Of a stretch of DNA of 64,000 bases, positions 28,436 to 37,199 are shown one piece after another. The notes beneath the pieces were generated by a model. The model was not told where the DNA came from and did not search any database. It was given only the letters and a program-made list of their open reading frames with translations. Every line of letters begins with the position of its first letter. Position 1 is the first letter of the stretch. This DNA is from Planktothrix paucivesiculata PCC 9631. GTDB taxonomy: Bacteria > Cyanobacteriota > Cyanobacteriia > Cyanobacteriales > Microcoleaceae. The stretch covers positions 43,758 through 107,757 of the forward strand of contig NZ_LR735015.1 of assembly GCF_900009265.2 (NCBI RefSeq), written 5' to 3'. The position numbers were made by a program, and so were the translations under genes.

Positions 28436-29887
28436 ATGGTAGAAACATCCCCGATAACTAATTCGCTTCCCGTAGTTGAACCTAACCTGATAAAATCTGA
28501 TTTCTTTTTAAAGGATTATTTAATTGATCATCAAGGATTAAATCGGTTAAATATTAATGTTATTTATACTGATCAAAGCAATAATTCTCCTAATCTTTCC
28601 CCTGTCCTGATTCAACAAATTGATCAGACTTTAATTCAATATCCGAATGAAAGTGATTCTTGGCGAATTCTAAATCAGAATCTAACTCAACAAATTCTAA
28701 AGCAAAATCCTAATTTATCGGAAATTACGATTAATTTAGAAGTATTACCGATTACCAATCCCGGTTATAGCTTTATTAGTAATATAACCCAAAGTCAACC
28801 CCAATTTATTCCCGATATTCAAAGTTTTTTAGTCACTAATAGTGATGGCAATAATATTGTGCGTTATGATGGGACAACGGGCAATTATTTAGGGGAATTG
28901 ATTGCGGCTGGAAGTGGCGGATTATTCAAACCGGATACCGCAATTATTGGGCCCGATGGGAATGGGGATTTTATTAATGATATTTATGTCACCAGTGGAG
29001 ATAAACCCGCAAGTTCGTCAGAATTAGGGGCATCGGCGGTTTTCAGATATGATGGGATCACCGGAACTTTTATCGATAAATTTATTGGAGATAATCCCAA
29101 TACAACAATTGATGAAACCGCAGGTTTATTTCGTCCCTATGGGGCTATATTTGGCCCCGATGGCTATTTTTATGTCGCCAGTTTCTTAACAGATCAAATT
29201 CTTCGCTATGACGGACAAACCGGGCAGTTTTTAGATGTATTTGCCTTTGGAAATCAACAACCTGGGGGATTAAATGGCCCCAATGGATTATTATTTACAC
29301 CCGATGGTAATTTATATGTTACGACTCAAGGCAGTGTGGCGGTGAATGGAGAACCGGATTTTAGCCAGGGTTTGCCTAGTCAAATTTTACGTTATAATCC
29401 GGCGGGACAGGGAAGTGTTTTTGCTACACCCGAAGCCGCTAGTGATGGGGCGGGTTTTGTGAGTTTATTAGGGTTAGCTTTAAATCCTAATAATGGCAGT
29501 TTAGCGGTTAGTGACTTCGCCGGAGGAATCAAAAATTATGATTTATTAACGGGTGAATTATTAAATAGCATTTCCACAAATTATTTAGGGACTTCCCCCA
29601 GTAGTAACTTTTTGGGTGGGTTAACATTTGGCAATGATGGTAATGTTTATACCGTCGGTTTTGATACCCGAGAAGGGGCTAATAATATCGGAGCAATTTT
29701 AGCTTATAATCCCCTAACTGGTGTTCCTCTTCCTAATCCTAATAACCCCAATTCTAATATCTTTGTCGGCCCAGATTCCCGCTTAAATCAACCCATTGGG
29801 ATTACTTCTTATACGCCGCCTCTAGTCGGTGATACTCGATTTACCGAAACTTTCTCCGTAATCAGTCCTAATCTGGCTGTAGTCTAA
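28436..29887 (+). CDS. Beta-propeller (NHL/Vgb-like) protein
   Basis: From ATG 28436 (MVETSPITNS) this is a ~483-residue protein. The first ~130 residues are polar and low in recognisable features. The rest consists of repeated six-bladed-propeller motifs: FLVTNSDGNNIVRYDGTTGN, FGPDGYFYVASFLTDQILRY, FTPDGNLYVTTQGSV and FGNDGNVYTVGFDTREGANN. Such propellers bind ligands or act as lactonase-like folds. An N-terminal Ser/Thr-rich segment without a signal peptide is common in cyanobacterial proteins exported by type I secretion, but no secretion repeats are visible. No catalytic residues can be assigned. The upstream TTG at 28394 is a poor start. Confidence 0.75.
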   Translation: MVETSPITNSLPVVEPNLIKSDFFLKDYLIDHQGLNRLNINVIYTDQSNNSPNLSPVLIQQIDQTLIQYPNESDSWRILNQNLTQQILKQNPNLSEITINLEVLPITNPGYSFISNITQSQPQFIPDIQSFLVTNSDGNNIVRYDGTTGNYLGELIAAGSGGLFKPDTAIIGPDGNGDFINDIYVTSGDKPASSSELGASAVFRYDGITGTFIDKFIGDNPNTTIDETAGLFRPYGAIFGPDGYFYVASFLTDQILRYDGQTGQFLDVFAFGNQQPGGLNGPNGLLFTPDGNLYVTTQGSVAVNGEPDFSQGLPSQILRYNPAGQGSVFATPEAASDGAGFVSLLGLALNPNNGSLAVSDFAGGIKNYDLLTGELLNSISTNYLGTSPSSNFLGGLTFGNDGNVYTVGFDTREGANNIGAILAYNPLTGVPLPNPNNPNSNIFVGPDSRLNQPIGITSYTPPLVGDTRFTETFSVISPNLAVV

Positions 29888-30329
29888 CTGATTGACTGTC
29901 AAAAGTTCGGTTAAGGGGTGTGGGAAAACCTATACACCCTGTAACCGATACCGGAAAGTTCGGTTATTACTCAATTACTACAGTTGTATTATCAAAGCAA
30001 TCAGGGCATGATGAAATTATGTTAATAAAAGCGGCTAGGACAGGAGGTTATGCCATGAAGCACTTGACTTTTAACCCTAGTTATATGTCATAATCTTTTA
30101 AGGACGTTTATTAGCCCTAGGCCATGGAGAGCAACCCTCTATTTAATCGCAACGAAAAATAAAGATACGACAGAATTCGTCTTTATGGAGATAAACAAAA
30201 TTAGGAATCCTTCCCAGAACCAAAGTGAGGGGGAGACTTTGTAGTCGATTCCTGTGGAACCTCCTGTAGAGAGATGACAAAAATTTGCTACCCCTGTAAA
30301 TTCTGTTTTTAGGAGTGTAATTCATAATC
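29888..30329. other. Long leader region upstream of the sigma factor gene
   Basis: In this 442-bp gap a GGGTGT...ACACCC stem (29922-29943) follows the propeller gene and may end its transcript. Closer to the sigma gene, AGGAATC (30203) can pair with GATTCCT (30246), and there are several purine-rich stretches. A 12-codon frame with a strong ribosome site lies at 30055. The layout suggests a long structured 5' untranslated region for the sigma gene. No known RNA family was recognised. Confidence 0.4.
30055..30093 (+). CDS. Possible 12-codon leader peptide
   Basis: ATG 30055 is preceded at good spacing by CAGGAGG, one of the strongest ribosome sites in the window. The frame encodes MKHLTFNPSYMS and then TAA. 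It is 237 bp upstream of the sigma factor gene on the same strand. It overlaps a TTGACT...CATAAT pair (30064-30094; 19-base spacer), so the stretch could instead be promoter DNA. I cannot choose between the two from sequence alone. Confidence 0.3.
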   Translation: MKHLTFNPSYMS

Positions 30330-31328
30330 ATGCCAACTGTCAATACTACAGATAAAGAGCAAGTGGCTTCCAGAAGCACTCGACCGGTAACTACCGACAC
30401 AGTTCGTACCTATTTGCATGAAATTGGGCGCGTTCCTTTACTTACCCGAGAACAGGAGATTACCTACGGTAAGCAGGTACAGACCATGATGCAACAGTTG
30501 GAAGTGAAAAACACTCTCGCAGAACAACTGGGTCGAGAACCGAGTCAGCAAGAGTGGTCTGAGGCGGTGGAAATGAGCCAAGAGGAACTTCAAACCATCT
30601 TGAAGCAAGGACGTCGGGCTAAGGGAAAAATGATCGAAGCCAATTTGCGTTTAGTCGTCTCCATTGCTAAGAAATACCAAAAACGCAACATGGAATTTTT
30701 GGATTTAATCCAAGAAGGAACCCTAGGTTTAGAACGGGGCGTGGAAAAATTCGACCCCATGCGGGGATATAAATTCTCGACCTATGCTTATTGGTGGATT
30801 CGTCAAGCGATTACCCGTGCCATTGCCCAAACTTCTCGCACGATTCGTTTGCCCATCCATATTACCGAAAAACTGAACAAAATTAAAAAAGTTCAACGGG
30901 AGTTAGTCCAAAAATTAGGACGCAACGCCACTCCCGGGGAGATTGCCCAAGCGTTAGAGTTAGACCCGGCTCAAATTCGGGATTATCTGTTGGCGTCTCG
31001 TCATCCCGTGTCTTTGGATTTGCGGGTGGGGGATAATCAAGATACCGAATTGCAAGATCTCCTTGAGGATCATAATACCTCCGCCGATGCTTTTGTGACT
31101 CAAGAGTTATTGCGTCAGGACTTGAAAAATTTACTGGCGGACTTAACCGCCCAACAACGGGAAGTAATTACCCTGCGTTACGGGTTGGAAGATGGTAAGG
31201 AGATGTCCCTGTCTAAAGTAGGGGTGCAAATGAGCATCAGTCGTGAACGGGTTCGTCAACTGGAAAACCAAGCCCTAAACCACCTGCGGCGTCGTAAGGC
31301 TCAAGTTCGGGAATATTTGGCGAGTTAG
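30330..31328 (+). CDS. Group 2 sigma-70 factor
   Basis: This 332-residue RNA polymerase sigma factor has region 1.2 (TVRTYLHEIGRVPLLTREQE), region 2 ([20 protein letters not shown], then [20 protein letters not shown]), region 3 and region 4.2 (SISRERVRQLENQALNHLRR). Region 1.1 and the long N terminus of primary SigA are absent, as in the non-essential group 2 factors (SigB-SigE class) that direct stress and circadian promoters in cyanobacteria. I cannot fix which paralogue it is. The upstream leader is long, and a clear terminator follows at 31351. Confidence 0.92.
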   Translation: MPTVNTTDKEQVASRSTRPVTTDTVRTYLHEIGRVPLLTREQEITYGKQVQTMMQQLEVKNTLAEQLGREPSQQEWSEAVEMSQEELQTILKQGRRAKGKMIEANLRLVVSIAKKYQKRNMEFLDLIQEGTLGLERGVEKFDPMRGYKFSTYAYWWIRQAITRAIAQTSRTIRLPIHITEKLNKIKKVQRELVQKLGRNATPGEIAQALELDPAQIRDYLLASRHPVSLDLRVGDNQDTELQDLLEDHNTSADAFVTQELLRQDLKNLLADLTAQQREVITLRYGLEDGKEMSLSKVGVQMSISRERVRQLENQALNHLRRRKAQVREYLAS

Positions 31329-31350
31329 TCGCTAGTTGAAAAAATATCTG

Positions 31351-31383
31351 TAGGGGTTGGGTTTCCCAATCCCTATTTTTTTG
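31351..31383 (+). terminator. Intrinsic terminator after the sigma factor gene
   Basis: AGGGGTTGGG and CCCAATCCCT make a 10-pair stem (one G-U) around a TTT loop, followed by A and a run of seven T. It begins 23 bp after the sigma stop codon. Confidence 0.8.
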
Positions 31384-31390
31384 AGATAGC

Positions 31391-31461
31391 AGGGAACAGG
31401 GAACAGGGAACAGGGAACAGGGAGCAGGGGAGGCAGGGGGAGCAGGGGGAGCAGGGGAGGT
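31391..31461. repeat. Low-complexity GGGAACA / GGGGAGCA repeats
   Basis: Tandem CAGGGAA units pass into AGGGGGAGC units. Shorter versions occur at 62694-62716 and, reverse-complemented, at 50407-50466. They are intergenic simple repeats with no coding capacity. Confidence 0.75.
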
Positions 31462-31482
31462 AATGCTATAAACGCAAAACCC

Positions 31483-31514
31483 ATTCGTAATTCGTAATTC
31501 GTAATTCGTAATTC
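31483..31514. repeat. Heptamer array (CGTAATT orientation)
   Basis: Four copies of the heptamer lie between the convergent sigma and ferredoxin genes, ending 10 bases before the ferredoxin stop codon. Confidence 0.8.
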
Positions 31515-31523
31515 CCTAATATC

Positions 31524-31757
31524 CTACCAAGTCGGATCACTATAAATATTAATGGTCATTTCACTTTTCCCAGGGGGAACAGCAGAAATACAAGCACAGA
31601 TAAAATTATCTTTGTCTATTTCCACTTCACAAGCATGACAAGACCCCATTAAACACCCGGTAGGAATGACGACCCCAGCGCGTTTTGCCACATCTAATAA
31701 AGGTTCGCCCGGTTGAGCTTCAATCGTTACTTCGTCGGGCATAAAATGGATTTTCAT
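31524..31757 (-). CDS. Small [2Fe-2S] ferredoxin
   Basis: This 77-residue protein has a plant-type-like [2Fe-2S] cluster motif: GCLMGSCHACEV provides three cysteines (C-x5-C-x2-C) and CACIS supplies the fourth. The first ligand spacing is one residue longer than the usual C-x4-C. It begins 39 bp after the cobQ stop on the same strand, so the two are likely cotranscribed. A role in reducing the corrin cobalt or another cobalamin intermediate is possible but only inferred. The gene ends close to a heptamer array. Confidence 0.85.
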   Translation of the reverse strand: MKIHFMPDEVTIEAQPGEPLLDVAKRAGVVIPTGCLMGSCHACEVEIDKDNFICACISAVPPGKSEMTINIYSDPTW

Positions 31758-31796
31758 AGTTAATTTTTACCGCTAAAAATCAGATTTTTTTTGAGC

Positions 31797-33263
31797 TTAA
31801 CCTAGAATACAATTCAGATCTAAATGAGATTCTATCGTATCTGCTAATACATCTAATAACAGTTCTCGCTGTTCTCGATAATTGGCAATTCCCGTGGGTA
31901 AGGCATTTAAACCCCTAGATTTTCGCAGATGATTTAGCCAAGTTCGTCTCCAAGGGCCGTTATCAAAAACACCATGTAAATAATGCCCCCAAATGGATTT
32001 TTGACTATTAACATATCCTAAATTTTGATCATCAAATAAAGGAAAAATATCATTAGCATCCAGAAGTTGGGTGCGTCCTTGATGAATTTCATAGCCTTCG
32101 ACGGGTAGATTTTCCTGGGGATAATGAGAATTTACCAACCGTTGGCGGGAGGTTTTTTGGTTGGAAATTACTGTTTTTAGGGCTAGTAATCCTAATCCCT
32201 GATGATCTCCTTGTTTTCCCTCTATTCCATAGGGGTCGGAAACCACTTTTCCTAACATTTGATAGCCGCCACAGATGCCCATGACTTGACCCCCCGCCTC
32301 AATATAATTTTTAATTTGATCTGCCATTCCCGATTCTTTTAATACTTGCAAATCTGATATAGTTGTTTTAGACCCAGGCAAAATAACAGCATCGGGATGT
32401 CCTAAATATTCCGAAGGGTTAATATACTTAACTGTCACCGTTGGTTCGGAGTCTAAAGGATCAAAATCGGTGAAATTAGAAATGCGAGGAAAACGGATTA
32501 CGGCAATAGTTAATTCTGTTTGAGGAGAACCCGAAGGTCGATCTAATAAGCTTAAAGAATCCTCGGCGGGAAAGGGATGATCAATCCAAGGAATTACGGC
32601 AACAACGGGAATCTTAGTATATTCTTCTAACCATTCTATTCCCGATTCTAATAGCGATCGCTGTCCCCTAAATTTATTAATCACAATACCCCGAATTAAA
32701 GCCCGTTCATCGGGTTCTAATAATTGTAAGGTTCCCACCACATGGGCAAAAGCGCCACCCCGATCAATATCAACTACTAATAAAGTTTTAGCATTCAAGT
32801 GTTTAGCCACCCGCATATTAGTTAAATCTCGATGTTTAAGATTAATTTCCGCCGGACTTCCCGCCCCTTCACAAACTAAAACATCAAATTCTTGGGTTAA
32901 ATATTCTAAACATTCAGTAATGGCTTCCCAACCCCGATCAAAATATTGTTCATAATAATCACTAGCTTTGACCACCCCAACTGGTTTCCCTTTAAAAATC
33001 ACCTGAGAGGTCATATTTCCTTGGGGTTTCAATAAAATTGGGTTCATCGTCACCGAAGGAGTAACCCCCGCCGCCCAAGCCTGCACCGCTTGAGCATAAC
33101 CCATTTCCGATCCCGCCGGAGAAACATAGGAATTGAGGGCCATATTTTGCCCCTTAAACGGGGCCACTTTCACCCCGCGACGATGTAAAATCCGACAAAT
33201 GGCCGTCACCATCATCGATTTTCCGGCGTGGGAAGTGGTTCCCACAATCATAATTGCTTTCAT
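31797..33263 (-). CDS. cobQ: Cobyric acid synthase
   Basis: CobQ/CbiP amidates the b, d, e and g carboxylates of adenosyl-cobyrinate a,c-diamide using glutamine and ATP, later in the same pathway as CbiA at 2946. The N-terminal ATP-binding domain has GTTSHAGKSM at residues 8-17 and FKGQNMALNS. The C-terminal glutamine amidotransferase domain has MGICGGYQMLG with the nucleophile Cys and the His in GHYLHGVFDN. Length (488) is normal. The downstream ferredoxin gene is on the same strand. Upstream, upp is divergent. No cobalamin riboswitch was recognised. Confidence 0.95.
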   Translation of the reverse strand: MKAIMIVGTTSHAGKSMMVTAICRILHRRGVKVAPFKGQNMALNSYVSPAGSEMGYAQAVQAWAAGVTPSVTMNPILLKPQGNMTSQVIFKGKPVGVVKASDYYEQYFDRGWEAITECLEYLTQEFDVLVCEGAGSPAEINLKHRDLTNMRVAKHLNAKTLLVVDIDRGGAFAHVVGTLQLLEPDERALIRGIVINKFRGQRSLLESGIEWLEEYTKIPVVAVIPWIDHPFPAEDSLSLLDRPSGSPQTELTIAVIRFPRISNFTDFDPLDSEPTVTVKYINPSEYLGHPDAVILPGSKTTISDLQVLKESGMADQIKNYIEAGGQVMGICGGYQMLGKVVSDPYGIEGKQGDHQGLGLLALKTVISNQKTSRQRLVNSHYPQENLPVEGYEIHQGRTQLLDANDIFPLFDDQNLGYVNSQKSIWGHYLHGVFDNGPWRRTWLNHLRKSRGLNALPTGIANYREQRELLLDVLADTIESHLDLNCILG

Positions 33264-33386
33264 AAGTAATCAATCTGAAGACAGAATAATATTTTAATCG
33301 GTTAGGGTGGGGTGGGGTTAGAAACCTTTAACTTGACCCTGGCACTGGTATGGGATGATAGTTGAGAAATGAAGAACGGTTTTGAT

Positions 33387-34043
33387 ATGGCTCCTCAACT
33401 GCGTATTTATGTCCCGCCCCATCCTCTGATTAAACATTGGTTAGGGGTAGCGCGAGATCAAGCGACTCCTCCAGGTTTGTTTCGGACGGCAATGACGGAG
33501 TTAGGGCGTTGGTTAACTTATGAAGCGGCGAGGGACTGGTTACCAACCCTAGAAACAACGGTACAAACTCCCTTAACCGAATGTAATGCCACGTTTGTTA
33601 ATCCTGAAGTTCCCCTGATTGTAATTCCAATATTACGGGCGGGTTTAGGATTGATGGAAGGAATTCAAAGTGTTATCCCCCTATCTTCGGTCTATCATTT
33701 AGGTATGGTACGCAACGAAGAAACTTTAGAAGTTAGTTGTTACTTAAATAAATTACCCGCCGAATTTGACCCCCAAACTCGGGTAATCATTAGTGAACCC
33801 ATGTTAGCAACCGGGGGAACTATGATGGCAGTGATGGCTGAACTCACCCAACGCCGTCTTGACCCGGCTTTAATCAGAATTATTTCTATTGTCGCCGCAC
33901 CCCCGGCGTTACAAAAGTTAAGTCAAGCCTATCCTAGTTTACAAGTATATACGGCGATTATCGATCCCGAAGTCAATGAACAGGGCTTTATTATACCTGG
34001 ATTGGGAGATGCGGGCGATCGCACCTTTGGCACTTTTGATTAA
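33387..34043 (+). CDS. upp: Uracil phosphoribosyltransferase
   Basis: UPRT salvages uracil to UMP with PRPP. Recognisable motifs are VIPILRAGLGLMEG, the PRPP-binding loop ISEPMLATGGTMMAVM, and the uracil-binding C terminus FIIPGLGDAGDRTFGT. The frame opens at ATG 33369, but cyanobacterial homologues begin near the second ATG at 33387 (MAPQLRIYVPPHPL). A TTGACC at 33333 with a TGATAG 17 bases later is a weak promoter candidate whose transcript would start near the first ATG, which also favours the second. Length (218) is normal. Confidence 0.93.
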   Translation: MAPQLRIYVPPHPLIKHWLGVARDQATPPGLFRTAMTELGRWLTYEAARDWLPTLETTVQTPLTECNATFVNPEVPLIVIPILRAGLGLMEGIQSVIPLSSVYHLGMVRNEETLEVSCYLNKLPAEFDPQTRVIISEPMLATGGTMMAVMAELTQRRLDPALIRIISIVAAPPALQKLSQAYPSLQVYTAIIDPEVNEQGFIIPGLGDAGDRTFGTFD

Positions 34044-34393
34044 TATTGCTATTTACTGAGCCAATTAATTGAGTCTCGCAAGATTAAACTCTCGGGATTT
34101 TTTTATGTTTGGTGGCACAAATTTTATAAAATCTCCGTCCTGAAGTTGTAGTATAGTTGCAAATCGGGAATGGGTTATTTCTAGGGTGGCGATCGCCCGC
34201 CCAACAGATAACCAGCAGTTAGAGGCGGATGTGGTGTTGATTAGTGGATATAGTCGAAGGGGCGACGCGACCTGATTCAGTCATCTATAATGAATGGGGT
34301 TAGCGATCGCCCCCCTTTGCGTTTATTCTGTTTGTCGATTCTAATTGTTAAAATCAAACCCTGAGCGATTCCCGTTTAAAATTAAAGTTTATT
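34044..34393. other. Intergenic region upp / TonB-like gene
   Basis: 350 bp with two HIP1 octamers. A ~29-codon open stretch from GTG 34187 (VAIARPTDNQQLEADVVLIS) ends in TGA and looks mildly protein-like, but it has no partner or family. I see no terminator with a convincing stem, no RNA gene and no repeat shared with the rest of the window. Confidence 0.4.
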
Positions 34394-35812
34394 ATGACGG
34401 CTTCTACAACATCCTTTATTGAATTTTTACCCCCGACCGTTCGCCAGCCCGTTGTCCTGTGTGTCTTGGCATCTTTAGGGCTGCATGGGGTATTTGCGGC
34501 CAATATTCAATATATGAGTTTCTATTCCCAATCGGTTAAACTCCCGCCAACGGTGCAAATCGTGGAACTTTCCCCGGAACAAATTAATGGGGTTTATCCG
34601 GCCCCCCCGTCTAAGCTCTCCTTCACCCCCTTAGACTCTCTCTCCCCCTCCTTATCTATTCTTCCAGTCCCCGGCATCGATAATATTTTGCCTCCCCCTG
34701 CACCGGAGGACTTCATATCCGGCGCATCTCTCCCCGTCTGGCCGACGAATATTCCCCTACCGCCCGCGAGTAATTCCCCAGGTTTACCTACCTATCGTTT
34801 ACCCCCCGTCGTCTCCCCAGGGTCTAATTCCGATCCTCTCAATTCCGGTAATATCGGGTTTTTGCCTAACTCTAGTCCCTCTTTATCCTTTATTCCCGGG
34901 CCTCCTTTGGGCTTTGATAACTCTAATGTTCCTCCGGGTGAAGTTCCTGGGCAGCCCAAACCACAGGGAAATCTGCCCCCGGCCGATGAGTTAGCCCTCA
35001 GACAACAGTTAATTCGGGAATTGGGTCAGGATGTGGATTGTCCACCGATGTTTAATAATGGCAATTGCACCCCTTCAATGTTCAATCCGAATAATAATCC
35101 CGACACTCCCGCTAATCCTACCCCTCCTGAAAATAATCCCCCAGTTGCACCCACTCCCCCGAAAGGTTCAATTCTGGCCGGACTCCAGAAGGGTTTGCAA
35201 CAGGACACAACAGCCCAACCCCAACAACCCGAAACCCGTGAAGGTGTGATCAGTGAACAACAAACGGCGATGTTACAGGGAGGAAGTGCTTATTTAAACT
35301 GGGTGAATCGTTTATTGCCCAACTATCCCAACTTAGAAACCGCCTCTCCGATGGTGGCAAACCGTTTCTATCCAGCCGCAGCTTGTGAACAAAAGTTAAC
35401 CGGGAAGGCTTTAATTGGGGTTGTGGCGGGGGAAGGGGGAGAAGTTATTCAAAAGCCAGAAACCTTATTAGGGACAGGTTATCCCGTTCTGGATGATGCC
35501 GCGGTTGCCGCGGTTGCGGAAATGACCTTTGACCCGAGTAGTTCACCGAAAGCCTATCAAATTCAATTTCAGTTTGATAGTCAGGAAAACTGCAAGACCG
35601 TTGATAACCCAAGTCCAGAACCCGCAAATCCTGCCGGGGCGACTTCTCCACCCCCAGCACAACCCATCCCCCCAGCTTCGGAAACCCCAGCACCGACTAA
35701 TCCTGTGGAACAAAAACCGCCGGAGTCCACGGAATCCACCGCCCCAACTTCAGAAACCCCAGAATCTGCCGCGCCCCCAGAAGCCCCGATGTCGGAAACC
35801 CCAGACCCTTAG
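34394..35812 (+). CDS. TonB-like energy transducer, proline-rich
   Basis: A single N-terminal membrane anchor (residues ~18-38; PVVLCVLASLGLHGVF) is followed by a long Pro/Ser-rich periplasmic spacer, the usual TonB layout. A C-terminal TonB-like beta domain follows (ALIGVVAGEGGEVIQKPETL, LDDAAVAAVAEMTFDPS), then an unusual Pro/Thr/Glu-rich tail of ~70 residues. It would transmit inner-membrane energy to outer-membrane receptors. ExbB/ExbD are not adjacent. The block around residues 50-70 (PPTVQIVELSPEQINGVYP) is typical of cyanobacterial TonB-like proteins. Confidence 0.82.
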   Translation: MTASTTSFIEFLPPTVRQPVVLCVLASLGLHGVFAANIQYMSFYSQSVKLPPTVQIVELSPEQINGVYPAPPSKLSFTPLDSLSPSLSILPVPGIDNILPPPAPEDFISGASLPVWPTNIPLPPASNSPGLPTYRLPPVVSPGSNSDPLNSGNIGFLPNSSPSLSFIPGPPLGFDNSNVPPGEVPGQPKPQGNLPPADELALRQQLIRELGQDVDCPPMFNNGNCTPSMFNPNNNPDTPANPTPPENNPPVAPTPPKGSILAGLQKGLQQDTTAQPQQPETREGVISEQQTAMLQGGSAYLNWVNRLLPNYPNLETASPMVANRFYPAAACEQKLTGKALIGVVAGEGGEVIQKPETLLGTGYPVLDDAAVAAVAEMTFDPSSSPKAYQIQFQFDSQENCKTVDNPSPEPANPAGATSPPPAQPIPPASETPAPTNPVEQKPPESTESTAPTSETPESAAPPEAPMSETPDP

Positions 35813-35898
35813 CCGGAAGTTCAGAGGAAATAGGCAATGGGCAATCAATTAGAACCCTTTTTGTAGAGTAGTTAGGGCAGTTGATTTAACTCTTTCGA

Positions 35899-36795
35899 TC
35901 AGGTGTTGCCAATTGCCTGTTCCATGTTGCCTGTGATATCAAATAGGCGATCGGCGTGACAAAAGATTTCCCAGGCGCGAATTCCCATAAACCCAATCCC
36001 GGCAACCGCTAAGGGTATGGCAGCAGCACCTAAAAGCGTGGCAATGGGGGGAAATATCATACAAATTGTTAACAGAATTCCGGTCATTACACCCCCGGTA
36101 ATTCCAGCAGTAGCGGTGGCAGTAGCTACTTTTTCAACTAATTCAGACTGGGTAATTTTGCCTTCAACGTACAATAAAGAGTTTTCTAAAATAGAAAATA
36201 CTAACTCAATAACTGCTGCAACAATCGCACCTTTAAGAGTTGCCCCAACGATTTCGGCAACGGCTGTTTTCAAAGCGGCGCCTGCTAAAACCTTCTTCGC
36301 CGCGGCTAATTCTTGGGGGTTCATGTCCACCCCACCACGAGCCCGATTCACCGTAGAATATTCAAAAATCCCGTTAATGGCTTCGCTTCCGCCGCCATTA
36401 ACGTGGGCTTTGATGTGACTCCAATCCTTATCCTGACAGAAGTTACGAATGGCTTCTGGCCCTTGGGCGCTAATTTGGGCGGGTATGGATTCAAACACCT
36501 TGGCGGCTTCTTGAACACTTCGCATTCCATCACGCACACCCGCCCGAGCGAATTTTAATTGTAACCCTGTAGGTAGGTTTTCAAACCGGATATTATGGGC
36601 GACTTTAAAGGCTTCTTGAGTCACAACGACCCCAGCACCAACCATGGAACCGGGGGCGGATTCTACCCATGTCGTGACCGTCTTGGCACTGTCCTGAACA
36701 TTGGCAGCTATTTGGTTAGCGAAATTTTGGGTATCGTTAACCGTTTCTTGAACCTTGGCAGATAGAAATTCGAGGGGATTAGGGTTAATTTCCAT
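35899..36795 (-). CDS. Uncharacterised membrane-associated protein
   Basis: I do not recognise this 298-residue family. The N-terminal ~90 residues are helical and amphipathic. The middle has DKDWSHIKAHVNGGGSEA followed by EYSTVNRARGG; the W-x-H-I...H...GG spacing recalls the start of some HNH-type nuclease motifs, but this is only suggestive. Residues ~180-210 and 235-285 are strongly hydrophobic and rich in Ala/Gly, giving two or three membrane helices. The arrangement (soluble motif plus pore-like helices) could be toxin-like. It is convergent with the TonB-like gene and divergent from the sigma-fusion gene. Confidence 0.6.
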   Translation of the reverse strand: MEINPNPLEFLSAKVQETVNDTQNFANQIAANVQDSAKTVTTWVESAPGSMVGAGVVVTQEAFKVAHNIRFENLPTGLQLKFARAGVRDGMRSVQEAAKVFESIPAQISAQGPEAIRNFCQDKDWSHIKAHVNGGGSEAINGIFEYSTVNRARGGVDMNPQELAAAKKVLAGAALKTAVAEIVGATLKGAIVAAVIELVFSILENSLLYVEGKITQSELVEKVATATATAGITGGVMTGILLTICMIFPPIATLLGAAAIPLAVAGIGFMGIRAWEIFCHADRLFDITGNMEQAIGNT

Positions 36796-37199
36796 ATTGA
36801 TCCGGTTTGCCTGGTTAATTATTTAATTATTCTCACTATAGCAGAACTGAAGCCGTTGATAAAGTGTGATAATTTTTCTTAATTAAACCTTTGTTATTTA
36901 ATGCGGTTATGAGTTTAAAATTGATAAATAACCTGTAATAGTTAAGACCATGACCGCACCCTCTGAACGGCCAGCTATTGAGAATCTTCGGGGTAAATTC
37001 ACCAGTCCAGACCTTCAACAACGACTTACAGCCCTTTCAGACTGTCTAAAATTTGATCAAGGTTTAGATTTACTCGCGCAACAGGCATTAACCAACCCTT
37101 CAGAACAGGTTAAACAATCTGCTTATTGGGTGCTGTATGGTGATAATCCTTATTTAACTGAAAATGTTAATTTGCGATCGCCTAATATTATACAAGATA

